Shown: piece after piece, positions 9,319 through 18,342 of the stretch
How positions within the stretch are numbered: the first letter of the stretch is position 1
How the letters are laid out: each line of letters starts with the position of its first letter
Origin: JBNLBS01 sp050303415
GTDB taxonomy: Bacteria > Pseudomonadota > Gammaproteobacteria > Methylococcales > Methylomonadaceae
Assembly (NCBI GenBank): GCA_050303415.1
Contig: JBNLBS010000006.1
Location: forward strand, 1-64,000
Reading direction: 5' to 3'
DNA length: 64,000 bases
The notes under the pieces: generated by a model
Told to the model about the DNA's origin: nothing
What the model saw: the letters and a program-made list of their open reading frames with translations, nothing else
The model's database searches: none
Position numbers and translations under genes: made by a program

Positions 9319-9774
9319 CTAACTCATGCTCGGCATGATTGTCCAAATCAGCTGCCAATTTCCAGTTTCATTTTGTTCCAGACAGACAATACCGGCATTT
9401 TGAAACTTAACAACAGCCGGTTCCGAATGCCCGGTGATTAAATAAGCCGCCAAGCGTTCCATAAACGGCAAATGTCCAACATACATGGATTTATTGATAA
9501 ATGGACACTGCGCGACAAAGTTCTCAACATTATCTGTAGGATCAAACCCGGTAACCACATCAAGGCCTTCAGCGTTTAACCGTTGAAAAAATATTTCAGC
9601 CGTTTGTTGCGCCCTCAGTTTACCACTATGAAATATCCTGGATACCCCGAACCCTTCTGCATCGGCCTGCGCAGCAATCTGAACTATTTGCTGACGCCCT
9701 TCCGGCGTCAATCCTCTATTGGGATCAGCCTCTTTATTGAAACTTAGCCCATGTTGCACAAGATAAATTCGCAT
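9319..9774 (-). CDS. sixA: SixA-like phosphohistidine phosphatase with Q in place of the catalytic-loop arginine
   Basis: A 151-residue histidine phosphatase of the short SixA type, which in E. coli removes phosphate from a histidine of the nitrogen phosphotransferase system. The phosphate loop at residues 7-9 reads QHG where RHG is usual; H8 is the expected nucleophile. The second core elements are present: S-G-K-L-R-A-Q-Q-T-A-E and VGHLPFMERL with the second histidine. Loss of the loop arginine may lower activity or alter substrate choice, although QHG variants do occur among SixA relatives. A good ribosome site (AGAGGTG) precedes the ATG. No phosphotransferase genes are nearby. Confidence 0.82.
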   Translation of the reverse strand: MRIYLVQHGLSFNKEADPNRGLTPEGRQQIVQIAAQADAEGFGVSRIFHSGKLRAQQTAEIFFQRLNAEGLDVVTGFDPTDNVENFVAQCPFINKSMYVGHLPFMERLAAYLITGHSEPAVVKFQNAGIVCLEQNETGNWQLIWTIMPSMS

Positions 9775-9794
9775 AGCACACCTCTTTAATTGAC

Positions 9795-11492
9795 TTAAGA
9801 CATCACTACGCCGTAATAGATAAACAAACCGACTAAAATGGCGCCAACGGATACTCTTAGAATTCTGATGCTGGGGTTTTGAGCCAATATGGTTTGCAGC
9901 TGCTGACGGTTCACTTCCCGGCCTTGTTTAATTGCCGGATACAGATAATTCTCTATATCACTATCGGAAAACAAGTTATACAATTTATTCATCTTAAATA
10001 CGGAACTGCCAATCACTACTGTATCTTCATTAAAGATAATATCTTCTTTATGGCAAATAAATTTTTTACCCAGCGGCGTATAAAGTACAACAGAATTTTC
10101 TGTCACACCAATTTTCCAACGTAACTGTAATAACGGGAACACAATTAAAAGCAGCCCTGTCGTTAGCAGCAACCAAAGCTGGGCAATAAAATCGCTCCAA
10201 TCAAACCCAGAAAACCAGTAAAAAACGCCCATCAGCACTAATAAACTGACTATTGAGACGACCAGTAAAATTGTAATTGACTTAAACTTAGTAGACGGCG
10301 TAATCCAGTTTATACCAATGCGCTCAGTCATGCTTGTTACCGGTGATTGCATTATCTTATGCTCTGTCTCTCCTACCTTCTTTTCCTGTTGTTGCAAATA
10401 AAAAGCGATGATAAATCCGATCACCAAACATGCAGCAAACAGCATAGAATACAAGTTATCCAGTTCTTGATAATATAAGCGCCGATTACTTAATTCATCT
10501 TGAATAGGCTTAAACACAGGTGAAATAAAATCACCCAGAAATGCACCTTTCCGGCTGTAACGATAAATGCGGTCCTGTGAATAATCGGACAGGACAATCT
10601 CATTTCCGATTGACATTAATGCGAAAGGATCCGCGTTGTCAGGTAGCTTTAGCTTGCTTAAAAATCTACCCTGAGCATCAAAAATATAAACACCTCCATA
10701 ATTCATAGCATTATCCTTATTGATGACCCAGCGCTCATTAGACCGCAATAAGAAGGCGGCCGGCCAGACTTCGGATTGCAATCTGGCTTTCGGGGTTCGG
10801 GTGTCAAATTCTTCCCTGACTTCTCCAAAACTGTTGTCACTGATATCAAACCCGATTAACCGGTGATGGTTGGTGTCGGCAATATATAAAGCAGATTCCG
10901 CTACCACAAGCTGATTGGGGAACAAAAAGCCATCGCGCTTATCAAGCTCTTTACCCTGACTTGAATACATATAAATTTGATGTCGACTGCTGTCCGCCAC
11001 AAATACACGATCCGTTTGCCAATCAATGGCTAGAGCAAAGGCTTCGTTCAGATTAAGGGGTTGTTCGGTAAACGCTCGACATGTTGAGGTCTTCAGTTCA
11101 CAGCGATACAAACCATCTTGATTGTTTTGACTAATATATTCGGTTGGATTGGCAAAACGAAAAAAACGCTGCAGGTTTTCAATAAAGTTTTTATCTTTAC
11201 TTTGCTTTCTAACCAGAAGGTCACCGTTACTAAAAAAAGCAAAATCACTTGCATTACCTTCCCGAACCCCAAGTTCGGTTAAATTGATCGTTTTTATATG
11301 TTCCCCGTTATTATCAAAACCAAACAATCGATCATTTAACTTTATATAACCCGAACCACCCGGGTGCTTATGCATATAAGAAAAAACCTTGATTGATTTA
11401 CTCTCGCCAATAGCCCAAAATTTAGCCGCTAAGAATCCACCGAAAATGGCTAAAATTAACAGCACGGTGCTTGCTTTTACTTCCTGGTTCAT
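9795..11492 (-). CDS. Membrane-anchored beta-propeller (NHL-like) protein of unknown function
   Basis: About 565 residues. An N-terminal membrane helix (TVLLILAIFGGFLAAKFWAI) is followed by a long domain with NHL/SMP-30-like repeats: LAIDWQTDRVFVADSSRHQI, then LYIADTNHHRLIGFD, then IVLSDYSQDRIYRYS. Three further hydrophobic helices and a C-terminal cytoplasmic part with another helix near the end follow. The propeller is probably periplasmic. The ATG at 11492 is chosen over an upstream TTG at 11513 because GGGTGGGAT sits at ribosome-site distance. NHL propellers usually mediate protein or ligand binding. The neighbours are other uncharacterised membrane proteins, so I give no function. Confidence 0.7.
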   Translation of the reverse strand: MNQEVKASTVLLILAIFGGFLAAKFWAIGESKSIKVFSYMHKHPGGSGYIKLNDRLFGFDNNGEHIKTINLTELGVREGNASDFAFFSNGDLLVRKQSKDKNFIENLQRFFRFANPTEYISQNNQDGLYRCELKTSTCRAFTEQPLNLNEAFALAIDWQTDRVFVADSSRHQIYMYSSQGKELDKRDGFLFPNQLVVAESALYIADTNHHRLIGFDISDNSFGEVREEFDTRTPKARLQSEVWPAAFLLRSNERWVINKDNAMNYGGVYIFDAQGRFLSKLKLPDNADPFALMSIGNEIVLSDYSQDRIYRYSRKGAFLGDFISPVFKPIQDELSNRRLYYQELDNLYSMLFAACLVIGFIIAFYLQQQEKKVGETEHKIMQSPVTSMTERIGINWITPSTKFKSITILLVVSIVSLLVLMGVFYWFSGFDWSDFIAQLWLLLTTGLLLIVFPLLQLRWKIGVTENSVVLYTPLGKKFICHKEDIIFNEDTVVIGSSVFKMNKLYNLFSDSDIENYLYPAIKQGREVNRQQLQTILAQNPSIRILRVSVGAILVGLFIYYGVVMS

Positions 11493-11536
11493 TTTATCCC
11501 ACCCATTGTTCAATTAAACATTACCCTGAATCTGAC

Positions 11537-12256
11537 TTAAACTCGTGAGATAAACTCAGCAAGCGAAGATGTGAAGTCGAACATCATCAAGAAAAACAGC
11601 CCAAAAATTAAAACGCCTACGAGCATTGATATAAATAAAAATTGTCTGTTCAGCGGATAGCATTTTTGCCTGTACATAGCTTGATAAGACCTGCAAAAAT
11701 GTTTTAGAAAAATCTTATCTACCGGCCTGGTTACAATAAAACTGACGCGATTGCGGTTTAGTTTTATATGAACAAAAATATTCTTATCCACAACATTAAA
11801 ACCGGCGATAGTTTCTTCGTAGCCTATAGACATTTCATCCAGTGTTTCGCGCACTGCCGCCAAGGCAAAATCAGGAACAACAGCCAGTATTGTCATACTT
11901 TTATTGAATGCATGGACATCGTTCTCAAACTGATTCGCCCCCCATAACACCAATAAACACAACAGAAAAATTAAGAGATAAAAAGGCTGTTCTCCAAAAG
12001 TAAAATTGCCATACGAAAAGCCATATAAACCGACAAAAGCAATAAACAAGGCAAACAATAAGTCAACCAATAAAATAACTGTAAATACAATGATCAGTTT
12101 TCTGATTCCATCGGCTTTAATTGCCGGTTTTCCTGTATACAAACTATAAAGTCCGTGATTAAGAAAATAAATTCCCGACAACAATAAGATCAGATAAACT
12201 AACAACTTAAAGTCTCCTTTACTGGATAGAGCAAAACCGAAACTCATGACGCTCAT
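11537..12256 (-). CDS. Hypothetical four-helix membrane protein
   Basis: A 239-residue protein not recognised by family. It has three hydrophobic helices in the first 110 residues (LLVYLILLLSGIYFL, LIIVFTVILLVDLLFALFIAFVG, LLIFLLCLLVLWG), a soluble segment of about 95 residues, and a final helix (FLFISMLVGVLIFGLFFLMMF). It lies upstream of the beta-propeller protein on the same strand with a small gap, so the two may be co-expressed and work together. The start at 12256 is supported by an AAGAAG stretch upstream. Confidence 0.6.
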   Translation of the reverse strand: MSVMSFGFALSSKGDFKLLVYLILLLSGIYFLNHGLYSLYTGKPAIKADGIRKLIIVFTVILLVDLLFALFIAFVGLYGFSYGNFTFGEQPFYLLIFLLCLLVLWGANQFENDVHAFNKSMTILAVVPDFALAAVRETLDEMSIGYEETIAGFNVVDKNIFVHIKLNRNRVSFIVTRPVDKIFLKHFCRSYQAMYRQKCYPLNRQFLFISMLVGVLIFGLFFLMMFDFTSSLAEFISRV

Positions 12257-12365
12257 AGAGCTTCTTGAAAAATTGGAAACCGTTCACGTACAAACCTAAT
12301 TATCAAAAGCCATTGAATGACCGACATGAAACCTATTTAATCAATGAACACTTGAAAAATAGCGA

Positions 12366-12617
12366 TTAAGCACAGCAAAATCCGATTACAAATTTAAATA
12401 ACAGCAAATAGAAACATACCCCAAGGGCATATAATAACGGTCCATCATAAGTTACCTTTTTAACCCAGTTAGGCGGCCAGATAATTTTCAACAATGCTTT
12501 GCCGGGATCTTTTAAACCTAAATCTATTCCAGCTTCAATTAAAAAACGAACAATGCAAGCCAGTGCTTTTAATATTCCAATAGCAAACTCTTCGATCATC
12601 AATATTTCTTTAAACAT
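12366..12617 (-). CDS. Hypothetical small membrane protein
   Basis: An 83-residue open frame with an amphipathic N-terminal half, a WPPNW motif in the middle and a C-terminal hydrophobic helix (LLYALGVCFYLLLFKFVIGF). No family recognised. It lies in the same orientation as its membrane-protein neighbours. An internal ATG at 12599 is an alternative start. It could be non-coding, but the hydrophobic pattern and context favour a real gene. Confidence 0.45.
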   Translation of the reverse strand: MFKEILMIEEFAIGILKALACIVRFLIEAGIDLGLKDPGKALLKIIWPPNWVKKVTYDGPLLYALGVCFYLLLFKFVIGFCCA

Positions 12618-12769
12618 CGAGCATCAAACACACCGGTTAAGCCTCTTCAATAAAATATTCCATCCATGGATGTGCCCAATAATCCTTTGCAGGTTGAATT
12701 ACTTAATGATTGATAGAATTTCGGTTAGCCTACTCAATCGACTTTTCCGGCTCCAATTCAATTAAACAC

Positions 12770-13141
12770 TTAAATCACCGCTTCCTTTGGGTTTGAGCCA
12801 AAGCGATTATCATTCGGAATACTATCCAACACCATAAAGACTAGTAACGCCAGCGCACCAATAATCGGAATTAAAATGATAAATACCCACCAACCGCTTC
12901 TATCGGTATCATGTAACCTGCGAATGGTTACGCTTAAGCCGGGCAACAAAACAGCCAAAGCATAAATCGCGCCCAATATGCCAACCCCTGTTTGAGCGTC
13001 TAAAGTCCCAAACAGACCATCAAGAAACCCTAAAATCAGGGCAAAAATCACATTAAATAAAGTAAAGAACCAATACTCTTTACGTTGTGCTCTGCCATTA
13101 AATACCGCATATTTTTGTAAAACTTGAAGGTACCAATTCAT
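12770..13141 (-). CDS. DUF805 family inner-membrane protein
   Basis: A 123-residue protein with the DUF805 pattern seen in E. coli YhaH/YhaI: an N-terminal Trp/Tyr-rich start (MNWYLQVLQKYAVFNGRAQRKEYW), hydrophobic helices, the conserved VTIRRLHDTDRSGWW segment between helices, and the C-terminal N-R-F-G. Function unknown. It is the first of several minus-strand membrane-protein genes. Confidence 0.88.
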   Translation of the reverse strand: MNWYLQVLQKYAVFNGRAQRKEYWFFTLFNVIFALILGFLDGLFGTLDAQTGVGILGAIYALAVLLPGLSVTIRRLHDTDRSGWWVFIILIPIIGALALLVFMVLDSIPNDNRFGSNPKEAVI

Positions 13142-13613
13142 AACTTTTCTCTTTTTTAAAATTATTTTTATTTTTGGTTAGCCGTTTAACCTGGCTGTTC
13201 CTTGACCTATACTTACGGCCCAGGAACGAATGAGTCTATTTACTAGCCAACACCTTGTCAAACGAAAGGAAGTGTTATGAAGACTTGGTCACATTCATAA
13301 ACATCTGCTCGCGCCATCTGTGTATAAATTGTTTGAAAGAACAAAATCTTAAAGCAATAGACAAAAGAGACATGATGACCTGAAAACAGTCAGCTAAATT
13401 CAATTTAACCGATGCTTTTTTCCACATCATTAAGTTTTAGAGAACTCGAATGGTGTTAATCGAAAGATCTAATGCAAATTTTAAAGCCGAGCTAACTCCA
13501 TAAATAAGCATAAATTGTAATAACAAGCTCAATAGCGCACATTACCAATTAAAACCAAAATTATCCGTTTAAAATTCAAATCAACCGCCACTTTTCTTGC
13601 ATCATCGGATAAA
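13142..13613. other. Divergent intergenic region, DUF805 / Fic-zeta gene
   Basis: A 472-base AT-rich gap between two divergent genes. I find no convincing coding frame in it, and specifically no small antitoxin-like gene before the zeta-type kinase. No clear operator or hairpin was recognised. Confidence 0.4.
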
Positions 13614-15818
13614 ATGGCGCTTAAGATTTTTGTAACACTTGTGCTAATGAATAACGATAATAAAAAACTTAAAATTTCAGGCTATGCCCAACTTAAAAAA
13701 TTACGCACTGCATTAGCCATTTCGCAGGGTTCAAGATTGTTATCCACCTTGCAGCACGAAGCTGAGGATACTGTTTCTCATGATCAGACTAAAAGGGTCA
13801 CCTATCTGACCACGCTGTTTACCCGAATTCACCGGCAGATGTTTCATGACTGGAAAGAGCAGGCATCCGTTAGTCATCGGCCGGGTACTATTTTGGATTC
13901 GGATAAACGAAAGCTTTTCCGTAAAACAGTTGGACGACTGGTTCTGGATGGCGGTAATAATTGTGCAACAGCAATCTTTGACAATAACGGCTTTGTTATC
14001 AGAACGGATAATATTGCCGAAAGGTTGGCTGATTTTTACCAGACCATGCGTAAAGTCAGACCTTTTTCTTATGGCAACCGAATGACGCTGGACTTTTTTA
14101 TGACCGCCTTAGGTCAGTTACCTGCGTTTAAGGCGGTTTACGAGCAAGGCATTGATTTTAGACGTCTGGAGGAAGGCGATGCGGCGATTCTGCATTCGGC
14201 GGAAAGTAGTCCCGAACAAATTACTAAAGCCCTTTCTCATGCCCTGGATCCGACCCGAAATAAAAGCCTTAACAACCAGGCTAACAGTTATGGCACCTGG
14301 CCCGAGCATAAATATTTTATGTCGGTAATGCCTTTTTTATCGCATACCACGGCTGATGGTATTGATTGCCTGGTAACAGTCAACGGTGGTTTAGTCCCTA
14401 TCAGCAGCATTAATGAAGATGACTTCATCGCCGGTCAGCATTTTGCCGACAACCCGCTCAGCTTATCAGAAAATGTAATTGGTTATTTACCGGGCACAGA
14501 AGCGCTACGCACCGTTGATAAAAAAGTTATCGATGGTATCAGTATCAGAGAAGATGGCGTGGCGCCATTGTTTTGTCTGGATGTAAATATGCTGACCGGC
14601 TTGCGCCTGCCCAGTCATATCGAATTTGTCGAACTGTTAAAAGAGTGTGAGGGCAACAAGGCCTCGATCTTTGAACTGGCCAATAATGAGCAACTTAAAA
14701 ACAAGATGCTGGCAGCAGCCAACGATGAACATCGCCTGGAACGTACCGTCGAAATTGCTTATGAACACTTGAGTAAAATCAACCGTAAACTGATTAACGC
14801 CAGACAGGAAATTTTTGAAGGAAAAAAACCGGATGTAAACCCTAAACTGTATATGTGTATGGGCGGAGCCGGTTCGGGCAAAACGGCCGTTGAAGATATT
14901 GCCAAAGCTCAATGCGGTGATAATTTTGTCATTGCTTCTTTGGATGAATTTCGTAAAGTCAGCGATTTATACAAAGTATTGACTGCCGCCAATCATCACA
15001 GCGATGATTATGTCTATGTCGAACCTTTCGCCAATCGCTTACGTGACCTGGTGGCTCAACATGCCAAGGAAGCCGGTATCAATATTCTTTATGATGGCAG
15101 CGGTATTCCTTACCAGCCCCGCTATTCAACTATCATCAATCAGTTTAAAGCGGCAGGATTTCACACTCAAATCACAGCGGTCGATGCCTTTCTGGTTAAA
15201 CCGGCCGGACGGGAGGAGGAACTTTCCCGATCCGGCGTGATTAATAGCGTAAAGTCCAGATATGAGCAAACTGACCGTGCGTTACCCTGGGTGGTTACTA
15301 TCGACAAACATATTCGTGCACCCCGGTCTTTTCTGGATGCATTAAAAGATGATTCCCTGGATAAAATATCCCTGTTTGCCAATGATGGCGCCAAGGATAT
15401 GCATTATCTTGTTGCAGAAAGTTTTGCGTTTTCCGATCGTGAAGTCAGGGCTTTACAGCAACAACAAAGCGAGGGCACATTATCTAATTATTTTAAATCG
15501 CTGATCACCAAGCGCTATGACTCAGTACTCAGAAACCAGGCAGGCAGTCCGACAGAACTGAAGCAACTGATGGCTAAAAACCCGGGTTTTACTGAAAACA
15601 ATGTTGCCTATCAGGTCTATAGTGGCCATACCGGCCATAGGGCACTTATTATTTATAACACCCGGCGAATGATTGATTTTATAGAAAAGCGTCAGTTGAA
15701 CCCGAATGCCTCGGGCGAAGAAGGGTTATTACATAAACCGGAGTCATTAAAGTTTTTAGTCGACCCTTTGGCGAAAAAACCCTGGTTAACGCGTTTACAA
15801 GGTGCACTGGCCGATTAA
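13614..15818 (+). CDS. Degenerate Fic-like / zeta-toxin-like kinase fusion protein
   Basis: A 734-residue soluble protein with two recognisable parts. Residues about 130-185 resemble the core of a Fic domain: a helix (NIAERLADFYQTMRKV) leads into RPFSYGNRMT at 149-158, which aligns with the Fic motif HPFxxGNGRxxR, but the catalytic histidine is R149 and the GNGR is GNRM. From about 410 a P-loop kinase of the zeta-toxin type begins: Walker A GGAGSGKTA with K423, then ASLDEFRKV with D444 where zeta toxins place their catalytic acid, then ILYDGSG. Zeta toxins phosphorylate UDP-N-acetylglucosamine or similar nucleotide sugars. No antitoxin gene adjoins it. The middle region (about 190-400) is unassigned. 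ATG at 13614 is used; ATG at 13647 is an alternative. The kinase call is good; the Fic call is an inference from one motif and its helix. Confidence 0.72.
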   Translation: MALKIFVTLVLMNNDNKKLKISGYAQLKKLRTALAISQGSRLLSTLQHEAEDTVSHDQTKRVTYLTTLFTRIHRQMFHDWKEQASVSHRPGTILDSDKRKLFRKTVGRLVLDGGNNCATAIFDNNGFVIRTDNIAERLADFYQTMRKVRPFSYGNRMTLDFFMTALGQLPAFKAVYEQGIDFRRLEEGDAAILHSAESSPEQITKALSHALDPTRNKSLNNQANSYGTWPEHKYFMSVMPFLSHTTADGIDCLVTVNGGLVPISSINEDDFIAGQHFADNPLSLSENVIGYLPGTEALRTVDKKVIDGISIREDGVAPLFCLDVNMLTGLRLPSHIEFVELLKECEGNKASIFELANNEQLKNKMLAAANDEHRLERTVEIAYEHLSKINRKLINARQEIFEGKKPDVNPKLYMCMGGAGSGKTAVEDIAKAQCGDNFVIASLDEFRKVSDLYKVLTAANHHSDDYVYVEPFANRLRDLVAQHAKEAGINILYDGSGIPYQPRYSTIINQFKAAGFHTQITAVDAFLVKPAGREEELSRSGVINSVKSRYEQTDRALPWVVTIDKHIRAPRSFLDALKDDSLDKISLFANDGAKDMHYLVAESFAFSDREVRALQQQQSEGTLSNYFKSLITKRYDSVLRNQAGSPTELKQLMAKNPGFTENNVAYQVYSGHTGHRALIIYNTRRMIDFIEKRQLNPNASGEEGLLHKPESLKFLVDPLAKKPWLTRLQGALAD

Positions 15819-15838
15819 CGCCGATTCTCTGCCCGGAC

Positions 15839-15862
15839 CTGTGGTGCGTTGCAGCGCCACAG
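15839..15862. terminator. Hairpin after the Fic-zeta gene
   Basis: A nine-pair stem (CTGTGGTGC / GCGCCACAG, one T-G pair) with a six-base loop, followed within a few bases by a short T run. It lies 21 bases after the Fic-zeta stop and before the convergent hemY end, so it may act as a terminator for the former. Confidence 0.5.
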
Positions 15863-15919
15863 TATCAGTTTTACCTTCGGCTACCCCTGGCAGGCCGCCA
15901 GTTACTTTGTTTATTTGAA

Positions 15920-17152
15920 TCAGCCTATCTCTGCCTCTACACGGCTAACCACTTCGCTGGAGACTAATTCCAAACCGCTTTTATAACATTCGGCGGCATT
16001 GTCCTTATCGCCTTTAGCAAACAACACATCGCCCAACATTTGATACGCGGGCACGGTCGCTTCCAGCCTGATACTCTTGGACAGATATTGTTCCGCTTTA
16101 TCCAGTAAATCGCATTTTAGACAGATTTTACCCAAAACCCTTAACAACAGAGGATGCTCGCCGTGTTTTCCCAGCCAGCTTTCCGCTATGGTTAATTGTT
16201 GCAACGGATTATTGGACTGGACACTGCCATAAAGAACCAGCAAAGTGTCATTCCATTTACTTTCCAGCGTTTTTGCCAATTCATGTTCAATCTGTGCACC
16301 GGCCTCGGCCTCAATCATCGCCGCAAAATAAATTGCCGAGATGCCTTTCATGACTTTGACATGGGCAGGGACATCATCCCAAAGCGACTCAATTTCCTTG
16401 GCATTGCCATTAGCTGCAGCTTTTTTTAGCAACCCGCTGAAGGTTTCAGCTTCCAACAGTTTGACTTCCGCCTCCATAATGACTTTATTTTTATCCAGTG
16501 ACGGAATTAATCTACGAACACTTTCCCAATCACCCAAACTTGCATAGGTTTGGTGTAATAACTTAAGAACACTGGCGTGATTCGGATCGATAGATTGTAA
16601 TTTGGTTAAAGTTTTTAATGCCTGGTCAAATTGCTTTTCTGATAAATGCAATTCAGCTTCCGTTAAACCAACAACCAGGTCCGAACCGGGCGATTCCTGT
16701 TTAGCCAGTTCCAGATATTCATCACGTTTACTGGTTGCACCTCGGGACTGTGCTGCACGCGCAGCAGTTAAATAATGAATTAATGGAGCGCCACTGTGTG
16801 AAGCATGTTTAATCAGCACTTTTTCCGCTTTTGCCCAATTTCCTTCAGCCGAGTCGACCAAACCGGCAATTAAGGCATCCTGAGAACGGTTAAATTTTAC
16901 ATTTTTCCCACGATCTTTCAGGCGTCCCGGTAAACGGACCAGCCAGCCCAACCCCCTAAAAAACAGATAGGCGATAAAAAACAGAAAGACCAAACCTATC
17001 GCAAACACAACTGCCGACGTTTCCAATGACCAGTGACCAAGGCCAATAAGCACATAACCCGGGTCATTGAAGTCTGACAGCCACAGATGAATCAAAAAAG
17101 CCGCTGTTAAGGCAATAATCAGAGAACCTAGAAAATAAAGTATATTTTTCAT
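15920..17152 (-). CDS. hemY: HemY protein, TPR-containing heme-biosynthesis-associated membrane protein
   Basis: A 410-residue protein of the proteobacterial HemY family, not the protoporphyrinogen oxidase that shares the name in Gram-positives. It has two N-terminal membrane helices (NILYFLGSLIIALTAAFLIHLW and ALETSAVVFAIGLVFLFFIAYLFF-like) with the basic loop LGWLVRLPGRLKDRGK, then tetratricopeptide repeats to the C-terminus (LDKAEQYLSKSIRLEATVPAYQMLGDVL). It follows hemX by 14 bases and is the last gene of hemCDXY. The family has been linked to coproporphyrinogen oxidation or complex assembly in heme synthesis; the precise role is unsettled. Confidence 0.94.
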   Translation of the reverse strand: MKNILYFLGSLIIALTAAFLIHLWLSDFNDPGYVLIGLGHWSLETSAVVFAIGLVFLFFIAYLFFRGLGWLVRLPGRLKDRGKNVKFNRSQDALIAGLVDSAEGNWAKAEKVLIKHASHSGAPLIHYLTAARAAQSRGATSKRDEYLELAKQESPGSDLVVGLTEAELHLSEKQFDQALKTLTKLQSIDPNHASVLKLLHQTYASLGDWESVRRLIPSLDKNKVIMEAEVKLLEAETFSGLLKKAAANGNAKEIESLWDDVPAHVKVMKGISAIYFAAMIEAEAGAQIEHELAKTLESKWNDTLLVLYGSVQSNNPLQQLTIAESWLGKHGEHPLLLRVLGKICLKCDLLDKAEQYLSKSIRLEATVPAYQMLGDVLFAKGDKDNAAECYKSGLELVSSEVVSRVEAEIG

Positions 17153-17166
17153 GATTTTTTGCTCAA

Positions 17167-18342
17167 TTATTGCTCAACAGGTTGCGGCTTCACAGTTTTT
17201 ACCGATTTGGGCTTATAGGCCTCCAATCTTAATCGGCTGATATTTCTAAGCAGTTTCAGTGATTCACTGACATTGGGAAATTGACTGTGAATTTTTATAG
17301 CTTTTAATCTGTCCAACTCGGCACTAAAATTTCTCGCCTCTTCGTTTTGGGTAAAATGATCCTTCAGCCAATTTTTAGCATCTTCCAGACTGGCCAGATA
17401 AAGCGGCTCGTTGCTTTTCAATAATGTCAGTTTCACCATTTCCAACTTTACATTCAACTGTTGACGGATAAATTCAGCCTCTTCCGGAGTCAGGACCTCT
17501 TTAATCGAACGGTCTGAATGCCTGATAGTCACTACACCCTCCATTTTACCCAACAGTGCATGTAACCAGTCATGTGATTCGTCTGTCGACTCAGTGTGCG
17601 AATGAACTTCTTTAGTGGGCGTTACCGCTTTGCCGGCATACGGTAAAAATAAAGCCAGTTTTTCGATTCTCTCTTCCAGGGCTTTTATACTGGAATAAAT
17701 ACCTACAATATCAGGTACTTGAACCTTGCGCAGTTCTGCTAATTCTTTAGCAATTTTCTCGCGTACTTTAAAAACTGCACTATCGCCACTTTCCCTTAAG
17801 CGTTCATCTGCCGCTTCTAATGCTTCTCGGGTAGTGTTAACATCACCCATCAATTGTAAACGTTGATTAGCTATACTTAATAAATATTCAGCATCGGCAA
17901 TTAGCCAATCGCCTCGCGTTTTACTCAACTGCCGTTGCAATTGATTAATCGAATCACCCAGTTCTTTATGACTGCTATCCAGTTTTTCGGAAAATAATTC
18001 ACTTACATTACTGATTGTGGTACTGACCTGACTATCATTATTAACGATATTTTTTTCGAGTGTACCCAGCTGATCCTGAATTGATGCCAGTTGGGACTGG
18101 TAACTGGACATTTGCTTGGATATTTCTATAAATTTTTCTTCATCCTTGCTTAGTTCGCCCCCCAGATCTTCCTGTTGAGTACGTAACATCGTAAACAGGT
18201 AAAAACCACCACCGGCCATTGCCACAATGACAAGGAAAATGATGACAGCAAACCAGAGTCCGCTACGAGAACGCTTGATCATCTTACTTGCGTCCCCAAC
18301 CTGTTCCTGTTGTTCATTTACTTCAGCCACTGTATTCCCCAT
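17167..18342 (-). CDS. hemX: HemX protein (uroporphyrinogen-III C-methyltransferase-like, non-enzymatic)
   Basis: A 391-residue protein with a cytoplasmic N-terminus, a single membrane helix (GLWFAVIIFLVIVAMAGGGFYLF) and a long coiled-coil periplasmic region (residues about 60-170, with repeated Q, L and S), ending in a conserved HemX domain. It is often annotated as uroporphyrinogen-III methyltransferase, but no SAM-binding motif is visible, so that name is probably wrong. The gene overlaps hemD by 20 bases. A GTG four codons downstream, overlapping the hemD stop, is an alternative start. Confidence 0.93.
   Translation of the reverse strand: MGNTVAEVNEQQEQVGDASKMIKRSRSGLWFAVIIFLVIVAMAGGGFYLFTMLRTQQEDLGGELSKDEEKFIEISKQMSSYQSQLASIQDQLGTLEKNIVNNDSQVSTTISNVSELFSEKLDSSHKELGDSINQLQRQLSKTRGDWLIADAEYLLSIANQRLQLMGDVNTTREALEAADERLRESGDSAVFKVREKIAKELAELRKVQVPDIVGIYSSIKALEERIEKLALFLPYAGKAVTPTKEVHSHTESTDESHDWLHALLGKMEGVVTIRHSDRSIKEVLTPEEAEFIRQQLNVKLEMVKLTLLKSNEPLYLASLEDAKNWLKDHFTQNEEARNFSAELDRLKAIKIHSQFPNVSESLKLLRNISRLRLEAYKPKSVKTVKPQPVEQ

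Noticed and set aside
17167..18342. HemX as an active uroporphyrinogen-III methyltransferase
   Set aside because: No SAM-binding methyltransferase motif is visible; the protein is a membrane anchor with a coiled coil.
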